The notes under the pieces: model-generated | What the model saw: only the letters and a program-made list of their open reading frames with translations | What the model was told of the DNA's origin: nothing | Databases searched by the model: none | Shown here: one piece after another, positions 52,532-60,611 of the stretch | Layout of the letters: the number at the start of each line of letters is the position of its first letter | Position numbering within the stretch: position 1 is the stretch's first letter | Assembly: GCF_001458395.1 (NCBI RefSeq) | Contig: NZ_CYSR01000030.1 | Location: 372,001 to 436,000 of the forward strand | Direction: 5' to 3' | DNA: 64,000 bases | DNA from: Leisingera aquaemixtae | GTDB taxonomy: Bacteria; Pseudomonadota; Alphaproteobacteria; Rhodobacterales; Rhodobacteraceae | Position numbers and translations under genes: made by a program

Positions 52532-53191
52532 TTAACGGTTGCGCCCGCCGCGGCTAAGCGCGCGCGACAGCTGCGCGGCGATCTGGCTGCGGCTGCGTTC
52601 AAAGCCTTTGACGTCCGGGGTGGTCACATTCATCACCACGCTGACCGCACCGCCGCCCTGGCTGCGCACGCCCAGCGAGCCGTCGGCGCCGCGGGTCAGC
52701 GGCAGGATCGCCTCCGGCCCGGCCTCGCCCATCAGCCCGGTGGCGCCGCGCATCGGGAATGCTGTGGGGCTGGTGACAACACCGCCCTTGGCAAAGGGCA
52801 TCACCTTGCCCTGGCTGAAGGCCGCACCATTGGCGAAGGGCAGAATGTTTCCGATCAGCGAGGTCAGCCCCTCGGTCATCATGCCGCTGAGATGATTGGT
52901 CACCGGCTTCATCGCCGCGTTGTAGGTGGTTCGGATCATGGAGCGCGCGAGGGTGTCCATCGCCTCCGACAGGCTGTCGCCGTCAAAGGCCAACCCCTCA
53001 AAAGCGCGCCGTAAGCCCTTGGAAAGACTTCGGTCCAGGATCTGCGCATCGCGCCCGGTCTCGGAGAACCCCTCCTTGACCCGCCCCAGCACTTCTGCAA
53101 AGGCAGCCGCCATTCCGGAGGCACCGTCCAGCGCTTCTCCCAAAGCTTCGCCCTGCAGTTCCAGTTCCGCCATCGAGGATGAGTCAGTCAT
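52532..53191 (-). CDS. GTA gp11, tape measure protein
   Basis: The 219-residue protein has a helical first half (LQGEALGEALDGASGMAAAFAEVLGRVKEG) and a Gly-rich second half with FAKGGVVTSPTAFPMRGATGLMGEAGPEAILPL, the signature of small tape measure proteins. Its short length fits the short GTA tail. It overlaps the gp10.1 gene by eight bases. Confidence 0.92.
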   Translation of the reverse strand: MTDSSSMAELELQGEALGEALDGASGMAAAFAEVLGRVKEGFSETGRDAQILDRSLSKGLRRAFEGLAFDGDSLSEAMDTLARSMIRTTYNAAMKPVTNHLSGMMTEGLTSLIGNILPFANGAAFSQGKVMPFAKGGVVTSPTAFPMRGATGLMGEAGPEAILPLTRGADGSLGVRSQGGGAVSVVMNVTTPDVKGFERSRSQIAAQLSRALSRGGRNR

Positions 53192-53399
53192 CTTTTGTCT
53201 CCTTGTTTGCCGGGCTGGGCGCGTCCGGGAAATTCTGCATCAAGGCCGCCAGCCGGTGGCGGCTGAGCGGCTGCGGTGCCGCGGCCTCGCCCAGCATCAG
53301 CCGCAGTTCCGCCGGCGTCAGCTGCCAGAAATCACGCGGCAGCAGTTTCAGCCCCGCCATCCCGGCGCGCATCAGCGCGGGCCAGTCCAGCCCGCTCAT
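53184..53399 (-). CDS. GTA gp10.1, tail assembly chaperone (rcc01693 family)
   Basis: The 71-residue protein (MSGLDWPALMRAGMAGL, then LLPRDFWQLTPAELRLML) resembles the small protein encoded between gp10 and gp11 in R. capsulatus (rcc01693 family) and phage tail assembly chaperones. It probably acts with gp10 to keep the tape measure protein soluble. It overlaps gp10 by four bases and gp11 by eight. Confidence 0.85.
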   Translation of the reverse strand: MSGLDWPALMRAGMAGLKLLPRDFWQLTPAELRLMLGEAAAPQPLSRHRLAALMQNFPDAPSPANKETKDD

Positions 53400-53716
53400 G
53401 GCTCTTCCGGCACGGCAAAGCTGCGCACCAACAGCTCCGCCGCCACCCGCGCCGCCTGCATCGGGCCGCCGGTAATGGTGGCGGCAGCGAGGTCTTCGCG
53501 GCTGAGATCATGGCCACCGCCCTGCAATCCTGCCGCCAAGAGCGCCAGCACGTCGCGGGCAGAAAACCGGCCCTGTTCGAACCGCTGCACCAGATCAACC
53601 AGCGTGCTTTCCTCCAGCGCGGCCTCCAGCCCCGCCAGCGCGCCCAGCGTCAGCTTCAGCACGTAAGGGGTTCCATTCACGAGCAATTCCGCCTCGCCAG
53701 CGTGGGGATTCACCAT
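53396..53716 (-). CDS. GTA gp10, tail assembly chaperone-like protein
   Basis: The 106-residue protein (LLVNGTPYVLKLTLGALAGLEAALEE, RFSARDVLALLAAGL) matches the pattern of the GTA gp10 family, which is related to phage tail assembly chaperones. It lies three bases after gp9 and overlaps gp10.1. In phages such paired small proteins between tail tube and tape measure genes are sometimes made by frameshift; here they are two overlapping genes. Confidence 0.88.
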   Translation of the reverse strand: MVNPHAGEAELLVNGTPYVLKLTLGALAGLEAALEESTLVDLVQRFEQGRFSARDVLALLAAGLQGGGHDLSREDLAAATITGGPMQAARVAAELLVRSFAVPEEP

Positions 53717-53719
53717 CGT

Positions 53720-54133
53720 TCAGACCGCCGAGAAGCTGAGCTGGCCGGCGCTGGCGAGCGACAGCTCATAAGTCGCCTCGCCGTTGTGGCTGCCCGCGTA
53801 TTCAAGTGCTGTGACCTGGAACGGCCCCTGCACGATGCCGAAATCGGGGATGATCACCTGGAACTCCGGCGTGAGGCCTTCGAAGAACAGCTGCCGGGCG
53901 CGCTCATCCGTTGCCTCGTCCCGGAAGATGCCGGAGCCGGAGATGCTGGCGGAGCGCACGCCGGCGCCTGCCAGCAACTCACGCCAGCCGCCTTGGCTTT
54001 CGAGGCTGGTCACATCTACGCTTTCGGCGTTGAAGCTGATCCTTGTGGCGCGCAGGCCGGCGATGGTTTCAAACAGGCCAGCGCCGTTCATGTCCACTTT
54101 GACCAACAGGTCCTTGCCGTTTTGAACTGTCAT
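53720..54133 (-). CDS. GTA gp9, major tail tube protein (TP901-1 family)
   Basis: The 137-residue protein has the tail-tube pattern: GKDLLVKVDMNGAGLFETIAGLRATRISFNAESVDVTS near the start and EATYELSLASAGQLSF at the end. Stacked rings form the tail tube. It stands between the tail terminator gp8 (46-bp gap) and the chaperone gp10. Confidence 0.92.
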   Translation of the reverse strand: MTVQNGKDLLVKVDMNGAGLFETIAGLRATRISFNAESVDVTSLESQGGWRELLAGAGVRSASISGSGIFRDEATDERARQLFFEGLTPEFQVIIPDFGIVQGPFQVTALEYAGSHNGEATYELSLASAGQLSFSAV

Positions 54134-54179
54134 GGGGGTTCTCCATGTATTTCAATTGGTTTCATGAGGTTTCTGACGT

Positions 54180-54587
54180 TCAGACGTCATCCACCCGCGC
54201 CCTGAAGCGCAGGGTGATCTGCCTGCCGCCGGTGGTCAGCCGCTCGGCCTTGGCGCGGTCGAACCACAGGCCCGTCAGCTGGCCGCGCGGCAGCGGCACC
54301 GCGGCACCGACCAGCGCGTCGCAGACGGCCGCGGCGGCGGCCTTGGCGCCGGCAAAACCTGCCGTGTCAGTGGTGACGGTGACGAAGAACCGGTGTTCGG
54401 CCCCGCCTGCGGTCTTGTCGGAGCGGTCCAGCACCTCCTCCGATCCCAGCGCCACATAGGTCTGCGGCAAGGGGCCTGCGGGGATCGCGTCATAGATCGC
54501 ATTGCCGACCAGCGCGGAGAGGCCCGCGTCGCCAGTCAGGTGGGTGTAGACGGCGGATTGCAGCCCGCCTGCGATGGCATAGGTCAT
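54180..54587 (-). CDS. GTA gp8, tail terminator (DUF3168)
   Basis: The 135-residue protein (YAIAGGLQSAVYTHLTGD, VGNAIYDAIPAGPLPQTYVALGSE) belongs to the DUF3168/HK97 gp10-like group. In RcGTA it closes the tail tube toward the head. It overlaps gp7 by four bases. Confidence 0.9.
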   Translation of the reverse strand: MTYAIAGGLQSAVYTHLTGDAGLSALVGNAIYDAIPAGPLPQTYVALGSEEVLDRSDKTAGGAEHRFFVTVTTDTAGFAGAKAAAAAVCDALVGAAVPLPRGQLTGLWFDRAKAERLTTGGRQITLRFRARVDDV

Positions 54588-54916
54588 CCGCTCACCTCCT
54601 CAACCGCGAAACAGGTGAGATAGCGGGCGTCCGGGGCGCTTTCCGCAACCGCATCAATGCGGTAGAGGCGGTCATGGTCACGGAAACGCTGGTCCGGGCG
54701 CGGACGGGATGCAAAACCTTCCGGCGATGCGCGCAGGGTGATCCGGTATTTCTGCAAAGATACGCTATCACCGGCCAGGCGGCCCGAGAGGGATTTCACC
54801 TCGGCCCAGAGGGTGCCAAGCGCGACCCATGTTTCCGTGTAGCCGCCGGCGCCGTCGGGCGCGCGCTGGGGGTCTTCGAGCACCAGCTTGCGGGTGAGGT
54901 TCGGGGGCTGTGTCAT
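54584..54916 (-). CDS. GTA gp7, head closure/stopper protein
   Basis: The 110-residue protein (LEDPQRAPDGAGGYTETWVALGTLWAEV, RYRIDAVAE-like YRIDAVAESAP) is a typical SPP1 gp16-like head closure protein. It overlaps both gp6 and gp8 by four bases. Confidence 0.9.
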   Translation of the reverse strand: MTQPPNLTRKLVLEDPQRAPDGAGGYTETWVALGTLWAEVKSLSGRLAGDSVSLQKYRITLRASPEGFASRPRPDQRFRDHDRLYRIDAVAESAPDARYLTCFAVEEVSG

Positions 54917-55512
54917 GCCAGGCCTCCCAGCGTCAGCCGCAGGCTGCGGTAGCGTTCGATCAGGCTAGTGACGCCAAAGGGCATGCAACCGCCATGAAGG
55001 CCGGTGTCGGCCCGGTATTCGTAGTAATGCGCGGCCAGCAGCATCACGGCCTGGCCCAAATCAGCAGGCAAGCCGCCCCAGTCCGCGGCCATGCCGGCCT
55101 GCAGGGTGATCCGCGCCAGACCGCCGGCCGGGATGGCGGGCAGCAGGCTGCCGGTTGGGCACAAACGCGGGCGCTGGCTGTCACGCTCCAGCTGGTAAGC
55201 GGAAGGGGTCAGAACTGTCTCAGCCCCCGCGGCGTCACGGATCATCACCTCTGTCACCGCCCGCACCGGGGCGATCGGCAGCACCATCCGGGCGCGGTCG
55301 CGCCAGTGCCGGATCTCCAGCTCAAAATCACGGGTTATCAGCGCCTTGCCGGTCCTTCCTTCCACCGCGGCCAAGGCGGCGCGCAGGAAGCCAAACAGCA
55401 CCTCGTCCTGCAGGCTGTCCTCGCCAAAGCCGGTGCCCAGACGCAGATGCGCCTTGAAGGGGGCCAGCGGCAGGGCGGCCTCGGGCACGGGGGTCACTTC
55501 GCTCAGCATCAT
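54913..55512 (-). CDS. GTA gp6, head-tail connector/adaptor
   Basis: Three consecutive ATGs follow AGGAGTGAG; the middle one (55512, seven bases away) is preferred, giving 199 residues, with 55515 and 55509 as alternatives. The N-terminal helical connector domain (LPLAPFKAHLRLG, DEVLFGFLRAALAAVEGRTGK) and LGQAVMLLAAHYYEYR near the end match the phage conserved head-tail connector family. It attaches to the portal ring. The 180-bp gap to gp5 holds two hairpins. Confidence 0.87.
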   Translation of the reverse strand: MMLSEVTPVPEAALPLAPFKAHLRLGTGFGEDSLQDEVLFGFLRAALAAVEGRTGKALITRDFELEIRHWRDRARMVLPIAPVRAVTEVMIRDAAGAETVLTPSAYQLERDSQRPRLCPTGSLLPAIPAGGLARITLQAGMAADWGGLPADLGQAVMLLAAHYYEYRADTGLHGGCMPFGVTSLIERYRSLRLTLGGLA

Positions 55513-55575
55513 CATCTCACTCCTGCGGGCCTCCCCCTGAGCCGGCCCTGATCTGCTGTCCGTTTCTAAAGTTCG

Positions 55576-55678
55576 GCCGGCACGCACCGTTCCCTGCCGC
55601 TCGGACGGAGGGGGAGCAGCTAGACGGCAAGGAAATATGGGGTGCGTGCCAGCCGGCGGACCGGGCTGCCGGTCCGCC
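55576..55678 (-). other. Two stem-loops in the gp5-gp6 gap
   Basis: Just after the capsid gene stop, GGCGGACCG/CGGTCCGCC forms a perfect nine-pair hairpin (55655-55678) without a T run. Further on, GGCACGCACC (55579-55588) pairs perfectly with GGTGCGTGCC (55641-55650). They may protect the 3' end of the capsid message or reduce read-through into gp6. Confidence 0.6.
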
Positions 55679-55693
55679 ATCAGCGCTGAGCGG

Positions 55694-56875
55694 TTAGCTC
55701 AGGCCGAATTTCATCAGCTTGATCGCGGCAAAGTCGCTGACATCGCCGCCGACGCGCTTGGTCGCGTAGAACAGCACATGCGGCTTAGCGCTGAAGGGGT
55801 CGCGCAACACGCGCAGGTCCGGGCGCTCGGCAATGGTATAGCCGGCGCGGAAGTCGCCGAAGGCGATGGAGTAGCTGTTGGCAGCCGGGTCCGGCATGTC
55901 CTCGGCGATCAGCACCGGGTAGCCCATGAGGCGCGCAGGCTCGCCTGCGGCCAGGCCGTCAGACCACAGGAAACGGCCGTCGGCGTCCTTCAGTTTCCTG
56001 AGCATTCCCGCGGTCTTGGAGTTCAGAATGAAGGTGGCGTTGGCGCGGTATTCGGCCCCCAGCGCATAGACTAGGTCGATGATCGCGTCGCCGTTGCCGA
56101 CATCGCCGTCGACGCCGGAAACCCTGTAGCCGATCTCGCCCCAGGTCCAGGTGCCGTTTTCGGTCACCGGGTAGTTGAGGAAACCGGTGGGCTTGTCGAT
56201 GCCGTCGCCGTTGATGAAGGCATCGGCCTCGGACCGCGCGAATTTGTCGGCGATGCGGGTGGCCAGCCAGCCCTCGATGTCAAAGGCGCTGTCATCGAGC
56301 AGCCGCTGCGACGCCTTGGGCAGCGCGCTCAGCTCATGCAGCGGGATGGTGATGCGGTCGATGGAGCCGGTGGAGGTCTCCGCCGCGGGGCCGGTTTCAT
56401 TGGCCCAGCCGGCCCCCATTTCGCTGTGGTCGATCAGCACGTCATAAGAGGACGCCTCCACATGCACCACGGAGGCCACGGCGCGGATCGAGGCGGAGGC
56501 GTTCAGCACCGATTTCACGGTTTCCGACGTCTGCGGATCGACCAGATAGCCGCCATCGCTGGCCACGGCGGTGGACATCGCCTTGCCTTCCAGCTCAAGC
56601 CCGCGCAGGCCGTCGTCGTCGCCGCAGCGCAGGTAGGCGTTGAACGCCTTCTGATGCGGCGCGCCCGCGTCCTGGCTGGCTGCCAGATGGGGGCGGTTCT
56701 GAGAGATTGTCTTACGGTCCAGCATGTTCACTCGCTCTTCTGCCTGTTTCAGCCTTGATTGCACGTCGTCCTGAAACCCCTTGAATTCATGAAGAAAGCC
56801 CGTGATGGCCTGTTTCACTTCATGCGCCAGGGGCGCTGCGTCCCCGGATTGGGCCGGGAGGTCTTGGTTGCTCAT
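55694..56875 (-). CDS. GTA gp5, major capsid protein (HK97 fold)
   Basis: The start ATG 56875 overlaps gp4 by four bases; 393 residues. A coiled N-terminal delta domain (KQAITGFLHEFKGFQDDVQSRLKQAEERVNMLDRK, split at several points) is removed by the gp4 protease. HK97-fold features follow: STAVASDGGYLVDPQTSETV, ELSALPKASQRLLDDS, TRIADKFARSEADAFINGDG and PVLIAEDMP. The continuous upstream frame is only antisense-free shadow of gp4. It is the most abundant GTA protein and has its own hairpins after the stop. Confidence 0.95.
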   Translation of the reverse strand: MSNQDLPAQSGDAAPLAHEVKQAITGFLHEFKGFQDDVQSRLKQAEERVNMLDRKTISQNRPHLAASQDAGAPHQKAFNAYLRCGDDDGLRGLELEGKAMSTAVASDGGYLVDPQTSETVKSVLNASASIRAVASVVHVEASSYDVLIDHSEMGAGWANETGPAAETSTGSIDRITIPLHELSALPKASQRLLDDSAFDIEGWLATRIADKFARSEADAFINGDGIDKPTGFLNYPVTENGTWTWGEIGYRVSGVDGDVGNGDAIIDLVYALGAEYRANATFILNSKTAGMLRKLKDADGRFLWSDGLAAGEPARLMGYPVLIAEDMPDPAANSYSIAFGDFRAGYTIAERPDLRVLRDPFSAKPHVLFYATKRVGGDVSDFAAIKLMKFGLS

Positions 56876-57444
56876 GATGGGTGTCCTGTTTTGAGGTCGC
56901 GGGTGATCTGGCGCAGGCCGGCGGCCAATGCGCGCAGCGCTTCGGCTTCGGCATCTGCGGCGGCGGATTTGGCCGCCACACGGGCGGCGGGCAGCATCGG
57001 GAAGGTGACCAGCGACACCTCCCACAGCTCCACCTGGGTCAGGTGGCGGCTGCCGTCCGGCGCGCGGGCGGCTTTCTGGGTGCGGTAGCCGATCGACAGG
57101 CCGTCGATGGCGCCGGCCCCGATCAAGGCTGCCGCTTCGGCGCCTTTGGGGGTGGCGGTGAGGATGCGGCCCTTGACGTAAAGCCCGCGCTTGTCCTCGC
57201 GCACCTCGTCCCAGACGCCGATGGGCTGGTGCGGGTCGTGCTGCCACAGCATCTTGACCGTCCGGCCCTGATCGCGGAGCGTCTTGAGCGAGGCGGCGTA
57301 GGCGCCGCGCATCACCACGTCGCCGCCTTGATCGGTCTGGCCGAACAGGCTGGCGTAGCCTTCGATTCCGGTGGCGTCCTTCAGCGAGAGATCCTCGCCG
57401 AAGCGTGCGAATTTATGTTCCAGCTGGGGTGTTCCCTGCATCAT
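56872..57444 (-). CDS. GTA gp4, HK97-family prohead protease
   Basis: The 190-residue serine protease has EGYASLFGQTDQGGD, the catalytic His in KMLWQHDPHQPIG and the catalytic Ser in AIDGLSIGYR. It cleaves the capsid N-terminal domain during head maturation. The two starting Met codons make 57444 or 57441 possible. It overlaps gp5 by four bases. Confidence 0.93.
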   Translation of the reverse strand: MMQGTPQLEHKFARFGEDLSLKDATGIEGYASLFGQTDQGGDVVMRGAYAASLKTLRDQGRTVKMLWQHDPHQPIGVWDEVREDKRGLYVKGRILTATPKGAEAAALIGAGAIDGLSIGYRTQKAARAPDGSRHLTQVELWEVSLVTFPMLPAARVAAKSAAADAEAEALRALAAGLRQITRDLKTGHPS

Positions 57445-57467
57445 CTGAGCCTCGCAAATCGTTGGAG

Positions 57468-57692
57468 TTACGGCAATTGCACCGTCAGGAAGGATTGGAA
57501 GGCCTGCGCCAGGATCACCGCGGCGACGCCGTAGACGGTGAGCCAGAGGCGTTTCTCCAGCCGCTCCATCATCTGTTCGATCCGGTCGAGGCGGCGGTTC
57601 ACGGCCTCATGCTGGATCTGGGCCACCCGCTCATGGGCGGACAGGCGCAATCCCGGTGAACAATCGAATGCGTGCATCGGGTGCTCAGTCAT
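57468..57692 (-). CDS. GTA gp3.5, small head-formation protein (rcc01685 family)
   Basis: The 74-residue protein has a helical region (VNRRLDRIEQMMERLEKRLW) and a C-terminal hydrophobic segment (LTVYGVAAVILAQAF). A small gene of this type lies between portal and protease in RcGTA (rcc01685 family). Its first codons overlap the gp3 stop by eight bases. Function in the head is not settled. Confidence 0.8.
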   Translation of the reverse strand: MTEHPMHAFDCSPGLRLSAHERVAQIQHEAVNRRLDRIEQMMERLEKRLWLTVYGVAAVILAQAFQSFLTVQLP

Positions 57693-58899
57693 CCTGTCCG
57701 CCCTCCATCTGCGGCGTGGCCGGGGCCTGTGCGGGCAACCCCAGCAGCTGCCGCTTTTCCGCGGGTGTGAGGAAGTCCGCAGAAGAGATCCTCCGCCACT
57801 GCGCCTCGCGCTCTGCCGCCAGGGCGGGCAGCTGGTCGAGGTCGGGCTTCAGGCATAGCTCTTCGCCGGTCCAGCCCGCCAGCCAGTCGGCCAATGCGGC
57901 AGTGGCCTTGGCCACCAGCGGCAGCACGGTCAGCCGGTAGAAGGCGCGGTTGGCCTCCTGGTAGTTGGCGTAAGTTGCGTCGCCGGGAATGCCGAGCAGC
58001 ATCGGCGGCACCCCGAAGGCCAGCGCGATTTCGCGGGCGGCGGTGTCCTTGGTCTTCTGGAACTCCATGTCCGACGGCGAGAAGCCCATCGGCTTCCAGT
58101 CCAACCCGCCCTCCAGCACCATCGGGCGGCCGGCATTCTGCGCACCCTGAAAGTTTGATTGAATCTCTTCACTTAGATGGCGGAACTGATCGTCGGACAT
58201 CTGGCCCTGGCCGTCGGAGCCGGTCCAGACAAGCGCGCCGGAGGGGCGGGCTGCGTTGTCCAGGAGCGCCTTGGACCAGCGGGAGGCGGCGTTGTGGACG
58301 TCAATCGCCATCGCCGCCGATTGCAGGGGGGACAGGCCATAGTGGTCGTCCTGCGGGTGAAAGCTCTTGATATGGCAGACCGGGGATTTAACCGGCGCGT
58401 TGGCAAAGCGGTGCTTGCGCCCGCCGGCCACATAGTCAAAGCCCGCCGGCCAGCCGTCCGGGCCGGGCACCACGTTCATCCGGTCGGAGCGCAGCACATG
58501 CAGTTCTGCGGGCGTTGCGTCCTCTGCCGCGACCATCTCGATATAGGCGTTGCCAGACAGCAGCAGGTGGCCGTAGAGCGCCTCCAGCAGTTCGGCCTGG
58601 GTCTGGGCCGGGTTGGGGCGTGCCAGCAGCGCCAGCCAGGGGTGAGTCTCATAGCGCTGGCGGCTGTCCTGCAGCACCAGCGGCACGGCGGCGGCGGCCT
58701 CGGCAATCAGACGGATCACCCGGTGGGCGACCGGATTGCCGGCAAAGCCGCTGCGGGTCAGGGACACGGTGTCGCGCGGGCTCCAGGCGATGCGGCCGGA
58801 ACCGTGCCAGGACACCACGCGGGCGGTTTGGCTGGCCTTCTGCTCCAGGCCGGGCTGTGGGGGTTCGGGCTTGTTGCGCCGCAGCAGGTCAAAGACCAT
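57685..58899 (-). CDS. GTA gp3, portal protein (HK97 family)
   Basis: The 404-residue protein has portal features: YETHPWLALLARPNPAQTQAELLEALYGHLLLSGNAYIE, SPLQSAAMAIDVHNAASRW and FGVPPMLLGIPGDATYANYQEANRAFYR, each split across the usual blocks. It forms the ring through which GTA DNA enters and leaves the head. A 296-bp gap separates it from gp2, much longer than elsewhere in the cluster, and holds two repeat elements. Confidence 0.94.
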   Translation of the reverse strand: MVFDLLRRNKPEPPQPGLEQKASQTARVVSWHGSGRIAWSPRDTVSLTRSGFAGNPVAHRVIRLIAEAAAAVPLVLQDSRQRYETHPWLALLARPNPAQTQAELLEALYGHLLLSGNAYIEMVAAEDATPAELHVLRSDRMNVVPGPDGWPAGFDYVAGGRKHRFANAPVKSPVCHIKSFHPQDDHYGLSPLQSAAMAIDVHNAASRWSKALLDNAARPSGALVWTGSDGQGQMSDDQFRHLSEEIQSNFQGAQNAGRPMVLEGGLDWKPMGFSPSDMEFQKTKDTAAREIALAFGVPPMLLGIPGDATYANYQEANRAFYRLTVLPLVAKATAALADWLAGWTGEELCLKPDLDQLPALAAEREAQWRRISSADFLTPAEKRQLLGLPAQAPATPQMEGGQDD

Positions 58900-59005
58900 G
58901 GTCCGCTCCTCAGGTTGTTCATCTCCGGCGCCGGACCCCTTGGGGCTGGTGCGCCTTTGCTGAGGATCATTAGGGACAGAAAGTGCTGAAGATCTGGGAA
59001 GCGGT

Positions 59006-59025
59006 GCGTACGGCGGGTACGCAAC
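59006..59025. repeat. GCGTAC inverted repeat upstream of gp3
   Basis: GCGTACGGCGGGTACGCAAC contains TGCGTAC-CCGCC-GTACGCA on the gp3 strand, a perfect seven-base inverted repeat. A copy differing at one base lies upstream of gp1 at 60995-61014. Confidence 0.65.
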
Positions 59026-59090
59026 ACCCTACGTCAAGACACTGTAATTATTCACTTATGATGAATTTTACCCGGTGTTGCGAAGTGCTT

Positions 59091-59181
59091 AGGGCGGCGC
59101 CCGGCCCGACGGGGAGGAAGCGAAGCGCCCGCCCCGTGGGGGGCGGGACGGGCGCTGCCCGGCCTGGCGGCCGGGCGGTCA
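59091..59181. repeat. GC-rich palindromic repeat between gp2 and gp3 (copy 4)
   Basis: It begins ten or so bases after the gp2 stop (minus strand) and contains GGCCCGACGGG, GCGCCCGCCCC/GGGGGGCGGGAC and CCCGGCCTGGCGGCCGGGCGG. It shares core order with the copies after the MFS gene, bcp and the DUF7742-like gene, and is the closest match to the in-frame insert in gp14. Confidence 0.75.
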
Positions 59182-59195
59182 GTTTTGAGAAGAGG

Positions 59196-60611
59196 CTATA
59201 AGACCCGCACCTGCGGCCTCCTAAGGTTTGCAGCGGGCTGGATGATCAGTTCATGCAGCGCCCAGACCAGCGCATCGACCCGGTCCGGCGAGCCGCTGCC
59301 GCGGTAGCCCTGCGGGGTCATCTGGCACATCTGGTCCTCCAGCTCTCCCAGCCCCGGCAGGTGGCGCACCCGGCCCTGTTCGTAGAGGGCGGCCACCGGC
59401 TCGGCGCGGGCGGATTTGCCCTTGCGCGCGTACAGGGCGCGGAAGGGCACCAGCGGGTCGGCCTGGCGCAGCAGGGTTTCGACCAGGGCGCCGCCCTGGT
59501 TGACCTCTGCCACCACCCGTTCGGCGCCAAACCTGTCGCGGGCGGCGATCACCGCTTGCGCCCAGGCCAGGGGACCGACCCCCTGCACCGTGCAATCGGC
59601 CAGCACATAGGCCTGCCAGTCCTGCGGCTTGCCCCGGGTGACGGCCCCCGCCACCACGATGCCGCAGGCGTCGGAGTCCTTGCCTGCGCTGACGGCCGGA
59701 TCGACGGCGACCACCACCCGGTCGAGCGGCGGCGCGTCGGCCACCTGCGCCGCGACCAGCGCTGCGGTGGTCCAGAGCGCGCCCTGGATGTCCGACAGCA
59801 ACACCCCGTCCAGCTCCTGCCGGCCCAGCCGGGTGCCCGCATAGCGCGCCCGCACCTCCTCCAGAAACGACGGCGCGAGGTTGGCGCGGTTGGCTTCGGT
59901 CGCGGCGTGGGTCTGCACGGTGCTGGGTGAGGCCAAGAGCCGCTTCAGCACCGGCGCGTTGCGCGGGGTTGTGGTGACGCAGACGCGGGGGTCCTGGCCC
60001 AGCCGCAGGGCAAACTGCAGCATGTCCCAGCTCTCCTGCCCTTTCCGCCATTTGGCCAGTTCATCCGCCCAGGCGGCGTCGAACTGGGGGCCGCGCAGCG
60101 CCTCGGGGTCATGGGCGGAGAAAGCCTGCGCCTCTGCCCCGTTGGGCCAGATCAGCTTGCGCTCCGAGGCTTTCCACTTGGGCCGCCGGTCGGGCGGCGC
60201 GCAGGCCAGGATGCCGCTGTCGCCGTGGATCATAACGTCGCGCACCTGGTCATAGGTTTCCGCCACCAGCGCGATGCGGCGGGCGGTGCCGGGGTCGTGC
60301 GGGCGCGCACCTTCGGCCAGCGAGCGGACCCATTCAGCCCCTGCCCTTGTTTTCCCTGCGCCACGGCCGCCCAGGATCACCCAGGCGCGCCAATCCCCCG
60401 GCGGCGGGCGCTGGTGGTCCAGCGCCCAGATGTCAAAGAGATGCGGCAAGGCGCAGAGGGTTTTCCGGTCCAGCTCATCCAAGAAGCAGTTCAGCAGCCA
60501 GGGCGGCACGCAGGCGAGAAAGTCCGCATTCGACAGCTGCGCGCGCCGCGCCGAGATCGAGCTCGTGTTCGGATTTGAGCATGCGGGCGAATTCGGTGCT
60601 TTGTTCTGCAA
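59196..60611 (-). CDS. GTA gp2, terminase large subunit
   Basis: The ATPase Walker A is WVILGGRGAGKTRAGAEW, the Walker B region is AWADEL, and a C-terminal nuclease domain has VVAVDPAVSAGKDSDACG and DRVDALVWALHEL. It packages random host DNA into GTA heads. The start is uncertain: the frame opens at TTG 60611, which overlaps gp1 by 137 bases, and no ATG with a ribosome-binding site is in frame before FLACVPPWLL. The true start may be a rare codon near 60530, so up to 30 residues at the N-terminus are doubtful. Confidence 0.9.
   Translation of the reverse strand: MQNKAPNSPACSNPNTSSISARRAQLSNADFLACVPPWLLNCFLDELDRKTLCALPHLFDIWALDHQRPPPGDWRAWVILGGRGAGKTRAGAEWVRSLAEGARPHDPGTARRIALVAETYDQVRDVMIHGDSGILACAPPDRRPKWKASERKLIWPNGAEAQAFSAHDPEALRGPQFDAAWADELAKWRKGQESWDMLQFALRLGQDPRVCVTTTPRNAPVLKRLLASPSTVQTHAATEANRANLAPSFLEEVRARYAGTRLGRQELDGVLLSDIQGALWTTAALVAAQVADAPPLDRVVVAVDPAVSAGKDSDACGIVVAGAVTRGKPQDWQAYVLADCTVQGVGPLAWAQAVIAARDRFGAERVVAEVNQGGALVETLLRQADPLVPFRALYARKGKSARAEPVAALYEQGRVRHLPGLGELEDQMCQMTPQGYRGSGSPDRVDALVWALHELIIQPAANLRRPQVRVL

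Noticed and set aside
55694-57247. Possible gp4-gp5 fusion (protease-capsid)
   Set aside because: The capsid frame happens to stay open upstream, but that part is out of frame with the protease and has no protease motifs. A normal capsid start lies at 56875 with a four-base overlap.
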